This document shows positions 54,502 to 63,626 of a stretch of DNA of 64,000 bases, one piece after another. The stretch is from the NCBI RefSeq assembly GCF_014697415.1, contig NZ_JACJRT010000003.1, positions 62,001-126,000 on the forward strand, read 5' to 3'. Position numbers and translations under genes: made by a program. The notes under the pieces were generated by a model that worked only from the letters and a program-made list of their open reading frames with translations, ran no database searches and had not been told where the DNA came from. Position 1 is the stretch's first letter. Every line of letters begins with the position of its first letter. Origin of the DNA: Cyanobium sp. FACHB-13342 (GTDB taxonomy: Bacteria; Cyanobacteriota; Cyanobacteriia; PCC-6307; Cyanobiaceae).

Positions 54502-55490
54502 ACCCTGTGCGTGTGGGTGTCATCGGCATTGGCAACATGGGCTGGCACCACGCCCGGGTGTTGAGCCTGATTAAGGACGCCCAGCTGGTGGGGGTGGCTG
54601 ATCCGGATCCGGTTCGTGGACAACTCGCTACCGAACAGTTCCGCTGTCGCTGGTTTCCCAGTTACGAGGCCATGCTCCCTGAGGTGGATGCGGTCTGCAT
54701 CGCCGTGCCCACCCTGTTGCACCACCGCGTCGGACTGGCCTGCCTCCGCGCCGGAGTGCACGTGTTGATCGAGAAGCCGATCGCTGCCAGCCAGGAGGAA
54801 GCCGCTGAACTGATCCAGGCCGCGGAGCAGGCGGGGCGCCTGTTGCAGGTGGGCCATATCGAGCGCTTCAACCCCGCCTTCCGCGAGTTGGTGAAGGTGG
54901 TGGCCCATGAGGAGGTGGTGGTGCTGGAGGCGCGGCGCCACAGCCCCAACGCCGACCGGGCCAATGACGTGTCGGTGGTGCTCGATCTGATGATCCACGA
55001 CATTGATTTGGTGCTGGAGCTGGCGGCCTCCCCTGTGGTCCGCCTGGCCGCGGCGGGGGGGCGCAGCAGCGAGGGGCCGATCGACTACGTGAATGCCACC
55101 CTGGCCTTCGCCAATGGCGTGGTGGCCAGCCTCACGGCCAGCAAAATGGCGCACCGCAAGATCCGGAGGCTGTATTGCCACTGCCGCAGCAGCTTGATGG
55201 AGACCGATTTCCTCAACCGAACCCTGCGCATCCACCGCCGGGCCCATGAGTCTGTGAGTGCCGACCACGGTGAGCTGGTCTACCGCAACGACGGCTTCAT
55301 TGAGGAGGTGAGCACCACGTCGATCGAACCGCTGTATGCCGAGCTGGAGCATTTCCTGCGCTGCGTGCGTGGCCTCGACACCCCTGCGGTCGATGGCCTG
55401 CAAGCCTCCCGGGCCCTCCAGCTGGCCGATCTGATCGAACAGTGCGTGGAGCAGCCCAACCTCTGCATGAGCCTCGACGAGCCGATCTAG
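54498..55490 (+). CDS. Gfo/Idh/MocA-family sugar dehydrogenase
   Basis: NAD(P)-dependent dehydrogenase of 330 residues: Rossmann GVIGIGNMGWHHAR, AVPTLLHHRV, the catalytic EKPIAAS, and a substrate-domain strand QVGHIERFNPAF, common to UDP-GlcNAc/uronate 3-dehydrogenases and related proteins. The TTG 54498 start overlaps the CorC-type stop as TTGA. Its stop overlaps that of the convergent large GH15-type gene (CTAG). Substrate unknown; the IERFNPA motif makes a UDP-sugar a reasonable guess. Confidence 0.85.
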   Translation: MNPVRVGVIGIGNMGWHHARVLSLIKDAQLVGVADPDPVRGQLATEQFRCRWFPSYEAMLPEVDAVCIAVPTLLHHRVGLACLRAGVHVLIEKPIAASQEEAAELIQAAEQAGRLLQVGHIERFNPAFRELVKVVAHEEVVVLEARRHSPNADRANDVSVVLDLMIHDIDLVLELAASPVVRLAAAGGRSSEGPIDYVNATLAFANGVVASLTASKMAHRKIRRLYCHCRSSLMETDFLNRTLRIHRRAHESVSADHGELVYRNDGFIEEVSTTSIEPLYAELEHFLRCVRGLDTPAVDGLQASRALQLADLIEQCVEQPNLCMSLDEPI

Positions 55491-58400
55491 GCCTTGCTGG
55501 TCTCGGTGAGCTGCCGCAGGGCTGCCAGTTGCCAGTGGCGGCAGTCCGCCGGTGAGGAGAGGTAAAACGCATCCCAGGCATCCGCCTTGTGCTGGCCGTA
55601 CTGCTCTGGGGGGATGGTGGGATGTCGTTCTTGCCAGCCCACCCGCACGGCGTGACCGATCACCACGTCGAGGACGAGGTCATCGTCGAAGACCACCGTG
55701 GGGTTGGCCCCCACGAAGGCGATCAGGGTGATCAGGGTTTCGGTGCAGAGCTGGCGGTAGTCCGGGGCCTCAATCTTGCTCAGCAGGTGATCCACAAGGG
55801 CGGCGAAGTTGTGTTCGCCCGGGGTCTTCTCGCTCAGCAGCGGAGCGCTGTCGAGCCGGTTGCGTTTCTCCAGTTTGTCGCCTATGACGATGCCACGGCA
55901 GTGGTGCAGCAGATCCCAGATGCCGGGATAGAAATCCCGGGGCACCCGGCCCAGGGCGCCGAGGCGCAGGCGGTGCTGCAGCCAGCAGCCCTCCCTGGGC
56001 AGCTCCTCGAGGGGATCGGGCACGTCCCAGCGCACCCGCCCGCTCACATGCAGTTGTTCCTTGCGCTGCAGGGCAGCCTTGGCGTGTTCCAGGTCGGCGA
56101 GCACGGCCCGCAACCGCCGTTGGATGGCGTGGGGGGGTTGGTCGCAGAGGGCTTCAAAGGCGTCGATTGGACTGAGGTCGGCTTCGGTGGCCAGCTCACC
56201 GGTGAGCAACAGCAGCAGCTGCCCCAATTGCAGGGTGAGGCTGCCATTGAGTAGGTCAGGCTCGCGCCGGGCCAGGCCATCGAGGGCCAGCAGCAGTTCC
56301 TGCTGCAGCATCCATTCCCGGCCATCTTCCCCGCTGAAGCGCTTGATCATGGCGGCGATGCTGGCGCTGCCCTGGGGTTCCCTGATCCGGGAATCGCTGG
56401 TGTAGTTCCGTCCCACCACCACCTGCTTCTGGCGCACCAACAGGTCGGTGAGGGCATCCTCCAGCTGGGGATGCACCAGGTCCAGGGACCCTGCCACCCG
56501 CCGCACCACGTTCCAGTCGGCTTCGGCCAAAGCGCGGCGGTAGACCTCCTCCAGCAGATCCCGCAGCCGCACGGCCTGGCTTCCCGCGGGCCCCTGCAGG
56601 CGGGAATCCGGCCCCAGGCGCCGCACCAGCTGCTCCAGCACCTCGCCTTGCTCCTCCAGGGACGAACTGCGCCAGAGCCGCTCGGCCAGTTCGCCGATGC
56701 TGATGTCGTCGCGCTCGAGCTCCTGTTCCTCCCGGGCGGACAGGGGGGCCTGGCTGGTGCTGGCCCGCAGGGGGATCGGCGCCGGGGACTCCGGGCTGGA
56801 TCCCGGGATGGCCTGGGGGGGCAAGGAAACCCAGCAGGCCTGATCCACCAGCTCAGCCAGGGGGGCCAGCTGCACCGGCACGCCGTCGAGCAGGCCCCCC
56901 TGCAGCTCGCGCCCCAGCCTCAGAAAGGCCTCTGGATTGGCCTGGAAGGCCCCTGGGGCCACGGGCACCAGCAGCAGCGGTGCGCCGCTCCCCCGCCAGT
57001 GACGTTGCAGCAGGCGCACTTCTGCCCGGACGGTGTCGACCAGCTGTTCGGGGTCGTCGGCGAGATAGAAGGTGTCCTCCTCGAGGACGGCAGGCAGAAA
57101 GGCGTGCTGGCTGTCGCCCTGCCGGTAGAGGCGCGCCGTGGCCATGGTTTCCATCCGCACCCGGGGATGGCCCGTGAGCCCCAGCTTGGGGTTGGCCCCG
57201 ACTTGGGCCATCCGCTGGGCCAGGGCCCGGGAGCTGCCGATCTGCACGTTGCCGGGGTGGGCGCTGTCGTGGGCAACGGGGAGACCCGCGGCCCGCAAGG
57301 CCGTGGTGATGGCGGGAGTGCCGGGCACCAGGGCCACAAGCACCTGCTCAGCGCCCAGGGGGCTGGGTCGCCGGCGTCCGATCGGATCCAGGTCGTCCGG
57401 GGTGATCAGTCCATGCAGGAGCAGGTCGGAGAGCCAGGTGAGGCTCTGGGTCCAGAGCAGGGGAACGTTGGGATTGGCCACCCGGCGCTGGCTGCCCGGC
57501 TGGCGCCGTTCCGCCTCAATCGCCTCCTCGGGCACAAGGTAGAGCTCGGGCAGGAGCGCACCCCCCTCCTGCTCCAGACTCACCGCCGCCAGACGCTGGC
57601 GCCACTGGCGCGCTTCCTCCCAGCGCTCCTCGCAACAGGCCGTGATCAGCTCGTAGGCCCAGAACAGGGGCCACTCACACTCCAGGTGCTCGAATTCGGC
57701 CAGTTCCTCCCGCTCGTAATGCAGGCGGGTGTGGTCTTCGACCACGGTCTGGTGGCCGTCGCGGCGAAAGCGCTTGTAGCCGTAGGTGCCCCCCAGTTCC
57801 GTGCGGATCTTGGCCCGGGTGCGCTGGCTCAGCTGGGGATCTTCCACGGCCCAGGCTGGATAGCCAATCACCGAGAGGCAGGCACTGTCGACCTCCTTGC
57901 TGGCTGATTCCCTGGGCAGCAGGCTTCGCAGGGCGCGGCGCAGCCGCACGATCGCGTCGTGGGGGATCACCAGACAGCAGCTGCCGTCGCCATGGGGGCC
58001 GAAGAGGTCCAGGCCCTCCAGGGATTCGAGGGCGGCCTTCACCAGGCCGATCGAGCTGGCGTTGCGCTCGGGTTGGCCGTGGTTGCCCTTGTCTCCCCGT
58101 TCCCAGATGCCGTAGTCGGACACCCGGTAGGCCCGTGCCACGTAGTACACGAGGTTTTGCACGAAGTCGCACTCGTGGCTGCTCTGCAGCACCACCAGGC
58201 CAGAGCGGGTCAGCTGGGCCAGCTGCAACAGGAACAGGGCGGTGGCATCCAGCTGGAGATGGCCCCAGCCGTCGTCGGGCACCACCGGGGCCCCGGTGGC
58301 CGTGTCGAACTTGGCGTGGATGGCATGCAGCCGGTGCAGGCTGTGTTTGAACCGCTCCACCTTCGGCGCCTGGCGCAGCATGGCGTTGAGCAGGCCGCGC

Positions 58401-58732
58401 ATCAGCTGCAGCACCCGGGCCTCCAGCTCGTACACCCGCCGGTTCGCTCCCCGCAGCCGCCGATGGGCCAGGGCCAGACCCCAGACGCACTGGATCGAAT
58501 AGACGCAGTCGCGCACCCAGGCATCGCCGTAGTTGCCGTGCACGGTGTGGGCGGTGCTGGCGGGCAGCAGGCCGGTGATCGGATGCTGGCGGGCCAGCAC
58601 CACCCGATCGATCTGGGCGTCGAGCTCCTGCAGCACCGCCCAGGCCTGGGCAGGATGGGCGACGTTCGGTTTTGGCGCGTCAGTCGCACCGGTGCCGTCG
58701 GTGGAACCCTTCATCGGCAGGGATTGCGCCAT
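55487..58732 (-). CDS. GH15/phosphorylase-kinase alpha-beta-like protein (1081 aa)
   Basis: Very large cytoplasmic-looking protein. The N-terminal part has LPASTAHTVHGNYGDAWVRD at about 56-75, the DAWVRDNxYSIxxVWGL signature of the glucoamylase-like domain of eukaryotic phosphorylase kinase alpha/beta. Near the C-terminus TPGEHNFAALVDHLLSKI followed by PDYRQLCTETLITL (about 969-1000) matches the PhK alpha/beta C-terminal region. Family: GH15-related. A carbohydrate-binding or hydrolase role is possible; kinase activity is not expected because PhK alpha has none. Start ATG 58732; ATG 58714 is an alternative. Divergent from a WecG-type glycosyltransferase (59 bases). Confidence 0.85.
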   Translation of the reverse strand: MAQSLPMKGSTDGTGATDAPKPNVAHPAQAWAVLQELDAQIDRVVLARQHPITGLLPASTAHTVHGNYGDAWVRDCVYSIQCVWGLALAHRRLRGANRRVYELEARVLQLMRGLLNAMLRQAPKVERFKHSLHRLHAIHAKFDTATGAPVVPDDGWGHLQLDATALFLLQLAQLTRSGLVVLQSSHECDFVQNLVYYVARAYRVSDYGIWERGDKGNHGQPERNASSIGLVKAALESLEGLDLFGPHGDGSCCLVIPHDAIVRLRRALRSLLPRESASKEVDSACLSVIGYPAWAVEDPQLSQRTRAKIRTELGGTYGYKRFRRDGHQTVVEDHTRLHYEREELAEFEHLECEWPLFWAYELITACCEERWEEARQWRQRLAAVSLEQEGGALLPELYLVPEEAIEAERRQPGSQRRVANPNVPLLWTQSLTWLSDLLLHGLITPDDLDPIGRRRPSPLGAEQVLVALVPGTPAITTALRAAGLPVAHDSAHPGNVQIGSSRALAQRMAQVGANPKLGLTGHPRVRMETMATARLYRQGDSQHAFLPAVLEEDTFYLADDPEQLVDTVRAEVRLLQRHWRGSGAPLLLVPVAPGAFQANPEAFLRLGRELQGGLLDGVPVQLAPLAELVDQACWVSLPPQAIPGSSPESPAPIPLRASTSQAPLSAREEQELERDDISIGELAERLWRSSSLEEQGEVLEQLVRRLGPDSRLQGPAGSQAVRLRDLLEEVYRRALAEADWNVVRRVAGSLDLVHPQLEDALTDLLVRQKQVVVGRNYTSDSRIREPQGSASIAAMIKRFSGEDGREWMLQQELLLALDGLARREPDLLNGSLTLQLGQLLLLLTGELATEADLSPIDAFEALCDQPPHAIQRRLRAVLADLEHAKAALQRKEQLHVSGRVRWDVPDPLEELPREGCWLQHRLRLGALGRVPRDFYPGIWDLLHHCRGIVIGDKLEKRNRLDSAPLLSEKTPGEHNFAALVDHLLSKIEAPDYRQLCTETLITLIAFVGANPTVVFDDDLVLDVVIGHAVRVGWQERHPTIPPEQYGQHKADAWDAFYLSSPADCRHWQLAALRQLTETSKA

Positions 58733-58791
58733 CGATGTCCCAGTGCCAGTGACAGGCCAGCCATAGATTCTCCACCCGCACCGCACCCCTG

Positions 58792-59517
58792 ATGGCAGCA
58801 ACGGCAACCGAACCTCTCCGCACCAGCGTCCTGGGGGTCCCGGTGAGCGTGTGCCCCGACGTGTTCGACGCTGCCCTGGCGCTGCACCAGCAGGGCGGGG
58901 GCCAGATCGTCACCCTGAATGCGGAGATGACCATGGCGGCCAAGGCGGACCCTGCCCTGGGCGCGGCCATCGCTGCGGCGTCCCTGGTGATTCCCGATGG
59001 CGCCGGGGTGGTGTGGGCCCTCGGGCGCCAGGGCTACCGGGTGCGGCGCAGCCCCGGGATCGAGCTCGCCCGGGATCTGTTGACCCATGCGGCTGCCCAG
59101 GGTTGGAAGGTGGCCCTTGTGGGCGCTTCCCCCGCGGTGATGGAGCAACTCACCCAGCGACTGCGCCGGGAGCTCCCCGGGCTCCAGCTGGTGCTCACGG
59201 CCCACGGCTACCAGCCACAGGAGGCCTGGCCAGGCCTCGAGCAGCAGCTCCTGGCTGCCCGGCCGGACCTGGTGCTGGTGGCCCTCGGGGTGCCGCGGCA
59301 GGAAACCTGGATTCAGCAGTTTCCGGGGCGGCGCGTCGGCCTGTGGATGGGCGTGGGTGGCAGCTTTGACGTCTGGGCTGGGGTCAAAAAAAGGGCCCCC
59401 GCCTGGATGGGAGCCCTACAGATTGAGTGGTTGTATCGGCTGCTTCAGGAGCCGGCGCGCTGGCGTCGAATGCTCTCCCTGCCCGCCTTCGCCTGGGCCG
59501 TGCTCCGGCAGGGATGA
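58792..59517 (+). CDS. WecG/TagA/CpsF-family glycosyltransferase
   Basis: 241-residue GT26 enzyme that transfers a sugar (N-acetylmannosamine or its uronate in the characterised cases) to a lipid-linked carrier in polysaccharide synthesis. Seen: TLNAEMTMAAKAD, IPDGAGVVWALG, GIELARDLL, VALVGASP, VALGVPRQETW and the C-terminal AGVKKRAPAWMGALQIEWLYRLLQEP, all family motifs. No signal peptide. The acceptor and donor are unknown. It is divergent from the GH15-type gene and convergent with psbK. Confidence 0.88.
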   Translation: MAATATEPLRTSVLGVPVSVCPDVFDAALALHQQGGGQIVTLNAEMTMAAKADPALGAAIAAASLVIPDGAGVVWALGRQGYRVRRSPGIELARDLLTHAAAQGWKVALVGASPAVMEQLTQRLRRELPGLQLVLTAHGYQPQEAWPGLEQQLLAARPDLVLVALGVPRQETWIQQFPGRRVGLWMGVGGSFDVWAGVKKRAPAWMGALQIEWLYRLLQEPARWRRMLSLPAFAWAVLRQG

Positions 59518-59569
59518 GGGGTGAATCTGAACGCGTGGAAACTCCTCAGCTTCAGGGAGCCCCAAGGGT

Positions 59570-59713
59570 TCAGCGGAAACCCACCGAGGCTTGCCACACA
59601 AAGGCCAGCAGCAGGAAGAACAGGGGGATGATCGGCAGGATGTCCACCAGGGGGCCGAAGGCCTGGTAGGCCTCGGGGAGCTGGGCCAGGGTCTGCAGGG
59701 CGTAGGCGGCCAT
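59570..59713 (-). CDS. psbK: Photosystem II protein K
   Basis: 47-residue precursor of PsbK, found on the minus strand. The mature part follows [20 protein letters not shown], with the conserved Pro-rich lumenal part and one TM helix ending [12 protein letters not shown] 59713. It follows tgt by 29 bases on the same strand and so may be co-transcribed with it. Confidence 0.95.
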   Translation of the reverse strand: MAAYALQTLAQLPEAYQAFGPLVDILPIIPLFFLLLAFVWQASVGFR

Positions 59714-59742
59714 CCCGAAAATCGCTGAGCGTGAGGCGGACG

Positions 59743-60786
59743 CTACCACGTGTGGGCGGCCGGAGACTCGGGTTCCCAGGGAGCGAAATCCTCTGCAAAA
59801 CAGCCGTCCTCGATGGCCCGGCCCATGGCGCTGGTGAAGCGCACCAGCTGGGTGATGTTGTGCAGGCTCAGCAGGATCTTGCCCAGCAGTTCTTCGCTCT
59901 TGATCAGGTGGTGCAGGTAGGCCCGGCTGTGCTGCCGGCAGGCCAGGCAGGGGCAGCTGGCATCCAGCGGCGTGTGGTCGTGGCGGAAGCGGGCGTTCTT
60001 GAGGTTCCAGCGCTCGCCGCCCACCAGGGCAGCGCCGTGGCGGCCCAGGCGGGTGGGGATCACGCAGTCGAACAGGTCGAAGCCATTGGCCACGGCGATG
60101 GCCATTTCCCGCAGGGTTCCCACTCCCATCAGGTAGTGGGGCACGGCCTCGGGCAGCAGCGCCCCCACCTGGCGCACGATCCGGTGCATCTCCTCGGCGG
60201 GTTCCCCCACACTCACGCCCCCCACGGCGATGCCCGGCAGGCCCATCGAGGCCACCACCTGGGCTGAGTCCCGGCGCAGGTGGGGAAAGCAGCCCCCCTG
60301 CACGATGCCGAACAGGGCCTGATCGGCCTTGGTGTGGCTGCTGACGCAGCGCTCCAGCCAGCTGTGGGTGCGCCGGCAGGCGGCAGCCACGTCTGCCTCG
60401 CTGGCGGGATAGGGGGGGCACTGGTCGAAGGCCATGGCCACATCGGCCCCCAGGGCCATTTGGATTTCCATGGCCCGCTCCGGCGTGAGCTCGATCCGGG
60501 CTCCGTCGCGGGGTGAGCGGAACACCACGCCGTGGTCGTTGATCGTGTTGATGTCGCCCAGGCTGAACACCTGGAAGCCACCGGAATCGGTCAGCATCGG
60601 GCCGTTCCAGCCCATGAAGCGGTGCAATCCACCGGCGTCGGCCACGATCTGCTCGCCCGGTTGCAGATGCAGGTGGTACGTGTTGGAGAGCACCATCTGG
60701 GCGCCTGTTTCGCCCAGCTGGCTGGTGGTGATGCCCTTCACCGTGGCCAGGGTGCCCACCGGCATGAAGCGGGGGGTGGTGACCAC
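59743..60786 (-). CDS. tgt: tRNA-guanine transglycosylase (Tgt), start codon problem
   Basis: Inserts queuine/preQ1 at the wobble base of tRNAs with GUN anticodons. Seen: [26 protein letters not shown] with the catalytic Asp, [18 protein letters not shown] with the nucleophile Asp, and the zinc site CPCLACR plus a later His. The GTG 60786 is the first ATG/GTG/TTG in frame, but the open frame upstream encodes a clear Tgt N-terminus, [19 protein letters not shown], with no canonical start; see findings. A 377-residue product from an ATC at 60876 would equal the family length of about 370-375. Confidence 0.9.
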   Translation of the reverse strand: MVTTPRFMPVGTLATVKGITTSQLGETGAQMVLSNTYHLHLQPGEQIVADAGGLHRFMGWNGPMLTDSGGFQVFSLGDINTINDHGVVFRSPRDGARIELTPERAMEIQMALGADVAMAFDQCPPYPASEADVAAACRRTHSWLERCVSSHTKADQALFGIVQGGCFPHLRRDSAQVVASMGLPGIAVGGVSVGEPAEEMHRIVRQVGALLPEAVPHYLMGVGTLREMAIAVANGFDLFDCVIPTRLGRHGAALVGGERWNLKNARFRHDHTPLDASCPCLACRQHSRAYLHHLIKSEELLGKILLSLHNITQLVRFTSAMGRAIEDGCFAEDFAPWEPESPAAHTW

Positions 60787-60913
60787 GCCATGGGGGGTGT
60801 GGAAGCAGCCGCAGCGGGCCCGCGTGCGTGGGCACTGGGCCGTGATCGAGAAGGAGAAGGCGGGTGGGAAGCTGATTGCGCCGAAGAGGTGCTGTTCTGA
60901 CGCTAGGTGTCGC

Positions 60914-61681
60914 TTGTCGAAGCCTTTCCCCGCGTTGACCCCAGGCTGGCTTGCCGATCTGGCCGGGGCCTGGGTGTTCTATTCCGTCTTGCCCGCCTGG
61001 CCTGGGCTGACGCCGCGCTTTGAGCGGATCGCCCGCTTCGGTCCCCTGATCGGTCTGGTGCTGGGGGGGCTTCAGGCCCTGTTCTGGTGGCTGACGGCCA
61101 GCTGGCTGCCGCTCGGTGCCCAGGTGGCCCTGGTGCTTGCCCTTGGCCTGGTGCTCACGGGCGGCCTGCATGTAGATGGGGCGATGGACACGGCCGATGG
61201 TCTCGGTGCCGGTTCCCGGGCCCTGGAGGCGATGGCGGACAGCCGCGTCGGGGCTTCCGGGGTGCAGGCCCTGGCGCTGTTGTTGTTGCTGCGGGTGGCG
61301 GCGCTGGCCTGCCTGGCCACGGCAGCTCCGTTGGCCCTTCTCTGGGCTGCGTTCTGGGGCCGGGTGGCCCCCCTGCTGGCGATGGCGTGGTTTCCCTATC
61401 TGCGGGACCAGGGCAGTGCCGCCTTCCACCGGCAGCACTGGCGGGGTTTGCTGCCGGAGTTGGTACCGGCGCTGCTGGCCCTGTTGCTGGCCGTGCTGGC
61501 CTGGGCCTGGGCCGGTTGGCCGCTGCCCGATGGGATCGGCATCCTGCCGGCGCTGCTGGTGCCCCTGTGGTTCGGGCGCCGGCTGGGCGGCCACAGCGGG
61601 GACAGCTACGGCGCTTGCGTGGAGTGGGTGGAGACCCTGGCTCTGCTGCTCAGTGGCCTGGGGCTGCGGCTGGCAGGCTGA
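60914..61681 (+). CDS. cobS: Adenosylcobinamide-GDP ribazoletransferase
   Basis: Membrane enzyme joining adenosylcobinamide-GDP to alpha-ribazole in the last steps of cobalamin (or pseudocobalamin) synthesis. About 255 residues with roughly six TM helices, and the family block [18 protein letters not shown] and [10 protein letters not shown], plus PYLRDQGSA. The start is TTG 60914; there is no ATG near. It is divergent from tgt and overlaps the histidine kinase 3' end by 32 bases (convergent). Confidence 0.9.
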   Translation: MSKPFPALTPGWLADLAGAWVFYSVLPAWPGLTPRFERIARFGPLIGLVLGGLQALFWWLTASWLPLGAQVALVLALGLVLTGGLHVDGAMDTADGLGAGSRALEAMADSRVGASGVQALALLLLLRVAALACLATAAPLALLWAAFWGRVAPLLAMAWFPYLRDQGSAAFHRQHWRGLLPELVPALLALLLAVLAWAWAGWPLPDGIGILPALLVPLWFGRRLGGHSGDSYGACVEWVETLALLLSGLGLRLAG

Positions 61682-62774
61682 GGCAGAACGCATTGCCGTG
61701 CCCTGGCAGCTCCGGGGCGATGGCGGCTGGCGGGAGCACCAGGGTGAGGTCGCCGCCGAGGTTTCGGGCCAGGTCCCTGGCCAGGGCCAGGCCCAGGCCG
61801 GTGCCCGTTCGGGCCTGGCCCGCGCGGCCCCGGAAGCCCCGCTCGAAGATCGCCCCACGCTCTTCGGCGGCAATCGGCTCGCCGGCATCCCAGACCGTCA
61901 GTTGCCAGGGGCCCGCCGTGGTGGCCTGGCAGTGGAGTCCGATGGCGCTGCCGGCGGGGCTGTAACGGAACGCATTTTCCAGCAGGTTGGCCAGGATCTC
62001 GGCTACGGCGCCACTGTCGCCCCGCCAGCTCGGAATGCAGGCGGGTGGGTGCCAGGGGCGGCCCTGGAGGGCTGCCGTGGCCGCAGCCCGTTGCAGCAGG
62101 GGCTCGAGCCAGTCCTGCAGGGGCTCTCCCTCGGGTCCGATTAACACGGGGGGCAGCAGCAGGGGCTGGCTGGCGTCGCCCGTGACCGCCGGAGTGTCGC
62201 GCTGGCCCAGCTGGGAGAGGGCATCGACGTAGCGGTTGAGCTGGCGTTGCTCCGCCAGGAGCCCCTCCACCAGGGGTCGATTCTGGTTGTCCTGCTCGAG
62301 GCGCCGCAACAGCAACTGGCCAAAGGTGCGCAGGGCGGCCAGGGGGTTGCGCAGCTGATGCAGCAGCAGGTCCAGTTCCGCGTGTTGCTCCTGCAGGGTG
62401 CGTTGCAGCCGCTGTTGTTCCAGATCCAGGCAGAGGGCCTCGGTGAGGCAGAGGGCGACGGCCTGCAACCGCTGGCCGAGGGTGTCAGGCCAGGGCACCA
62501 CCGAGGTTTCCACCTGAATCGCCCCCAGCAACACGTTCTGGTGCCGCAGCGGCAGCCAGCGCCGTTCCTCGGATGGCACCCGCAGGGGGCTGCTGGCCTC
62601 CACGGGCGGGAGGGCCCGACCATCGCTGGGCCACTGGCCGATCGGCACCAGGCTGGGGGCGCTGCCATTGCCTGGCTGGGTCACGTAGACCACCAAGGAG
62701 CGCAGATCAGCCCGGTCGGCGAACTGGGCCAACTGGAAGCGGAGCAGGGCTGAAAAGCGGGTGGAGACTTGCAT
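61650..62774 (-). CDS. Sensor histidine kinase with N-terminal GAF-like region
   Basis: 374 residues. The C-terminal half is a HisKA/HATPase pair: phospho-acceptor His139 in [17 protein letters not shown]-box [14 protein letters not shown]-box [20 protein letters not shown]. The N-terminal 120 residues (with VTQPGNG and [13 protein letters not shown]) look like a small GAF-type input domain without TM helices, so the kinase is probably cytoplasmic. No response regulator is adjacent. ATG 62774. Confidence 0.88.
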   Translation of the reverse strand: MQVSTRFSALLRFQLAQFADRADLRSLVVYVTQPGNGSAPSLVPIGQWPSDGRALPPVEASSPLRVPSEERRWLPLRHQNVLLGAIQVETSVVPWPDTLGQRLQAVALCLTEALCLDLEQQRLQRTLQEQHAELDLLLHQLRNPLAALRTFGQLLLRRLEQDNQNRPLVEGLLAEQRQLNRYVDALSQLGQRDTPAVTGDASQPLLLPPVLIGPEGEPLQDWLEPLLQRAAATAALQGRPWHPPACIPSWRGDSGAVAEILANLLENAFRYSPAGSAIGLHCQATTAGPWQLTVWDAGEPIAAEERGAIFERGFRGRAGQARTGTGLGLALARDLARNLGGDLTLVLPPAAIAPELPGHGNAFCLSLPAAAPGH

Positions 62775-63209
62775 CTGGGGCGTTCAACCGCCGTCCTGCC
62801 GCAGAAATTTTCGAACGGGTGTGTGAAAACCGGGAAAAAGTCTTAAGATCCTTGGTATCGACCAATACGACGCGGTCCGCAAGCGGGCAGCGGCTCATCG
62901 TCGTGACACCCTCACCCTCGGTTGCCCTTTGAGGTTTTCGAGGCTACAGCAGAGACAGATCCGACTTCTCGCCGATCCCTCCTCTCTGCTGTTCCGCAAC
63001 CCGAATGGGCGGGTTGTGGCGTCACTGACCTTTGGGCCTGCTGACCCCTCCGGACAACAGAACGTTTGGGCGTCGCCCGTGCTGTCCGGCCTTTCGGATG
63101 GCTGGGCGGGCTGAGTCACGGGCCCTGCGCATGTCTTGCGCTCCCAAGGTCCGTTCCCCCCTCCGGTTTCTTCTCGTCCCCTCAATCCTCCCCCAGCGGG
63201 AGCAGCTCA
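62775..63209. other. 435-base intergenic region with no recognised gene
   Basis: Lies between the divergent kinase and DUF3155 genes. It has two AT-richer patches (about 62803-62870 and 62925-62945), a TAAGAT at 62844-62849 that could be a -10 element, and an inverted repeat GCCCGTG (63075-63081)/CACGGGC (63117-63123) enclosing TCCG (63085-63088)/CGGA (63095-63098). I found no coding sequence I believe and no match to a known cyanobacterial sRNA by eye. Confidence 0.5.
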
Positions 63210-63581
63210 ATGTCCAAGAAGCGCAAGCGGATCAGCCGTCGCCGGCTCGCAGGCCAGCGGGTGCTGGCGCATGTCCCCACCTTCAATCTGGAGACCGGCT
63301 CCCATAAGCCGGTCACCGCCGCCCGTCGCTACATCGCCGAGGAGCTGCTGGTGCCCCCGGCGATCCTCAACGTCCGCCGCAACGAGCACACCACCGACCG
63401 CTTCTTCTGGGGCGAGAAGGGTCTGTTCAGCGCCCAGTACGCCGAGGAAAACCACTTCCTGTTCCCGTCCCTGCGTTCGATCGTCGATCGCATCGGAGAG
63501 GAGGTCCTGTTCGAAGGCATTGAGGCCCTTGCCGCCGACGACTGGGAGGAGATGGAGGAGTACGAGTACGCCTTTGTCTGA
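63210..63581 (+). CDS. DUF3155-type conserved cyanobacterial protein
   Basis: 123 residues, very basic N-terminus (MSKKRKRISRRRLAGQR), followed by HVPTFNLETG, VTAARRYI, RRNEHTTDRFFWGEKGLF and AQYAEENHFLFPSLR, a pattern I associate with DUF3155, a cyanobacteria-restricted family of unknown function, and an acidic C-terminal tail WEEMEEYEYAFV. Start ATG 63210 follows GGGAG at a normal ribosome binding site distance. The long leader before it is described separately. Confidence 0.8.
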   Translation: MSKKRKRISRRRLAGQRVLAHVPTFNLETGSHKPVTAARRYIAEELLVPPAILNVRRNEHTTDRFFWGEKGLFSAQYAEENHFLFPSLRSIVDRIGEEVLFEGIEALAADDWEEMEEYEYAFV

Positions 63582-63602
63582 AAACTGACGGCCCGTCCGT
63601 GA

Positions 63603-63626
63603 GCCTGGCTGGCCCCTCAGCCAGGC
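63603..63626. terminator. Perfect hairpin between convergent DUF3155 and esterase genes
   Basis: GCCTGGCTG (63603-63611) and CAGCCAGGC (63618-63626) form a nine-base perfect stem over a six-base loop. It covers the stop of the esterase gene (TCA at 63617-63619 on this strand) and lies 21 bases after the DUF3155 stop. No T-run follows on either side, so it may terminate both strands weakly or help by blocking readthrough. Confidence 0.5.

Noticed and set aside
59570-61888. A 772-codon minus-strand frame spanning psbK, tgt and cobS
   Set aside because: Only the last 47 codons are a real gene (psbK); the rest is a frame shadow of tgt and cobS.
62929-63114. A 61-codon + strand open frame in the leader before DUF3155
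   Set aside because: No similarity, no ribosome binding site and ordinary composition for chance open frames in GC-rich DNA.
63066-63209. An upstream start (63066) for the DUF3155 gene
   Set aside because: The upstream part has no family similarity and the ATG 63210 has a good ribosome binding site.
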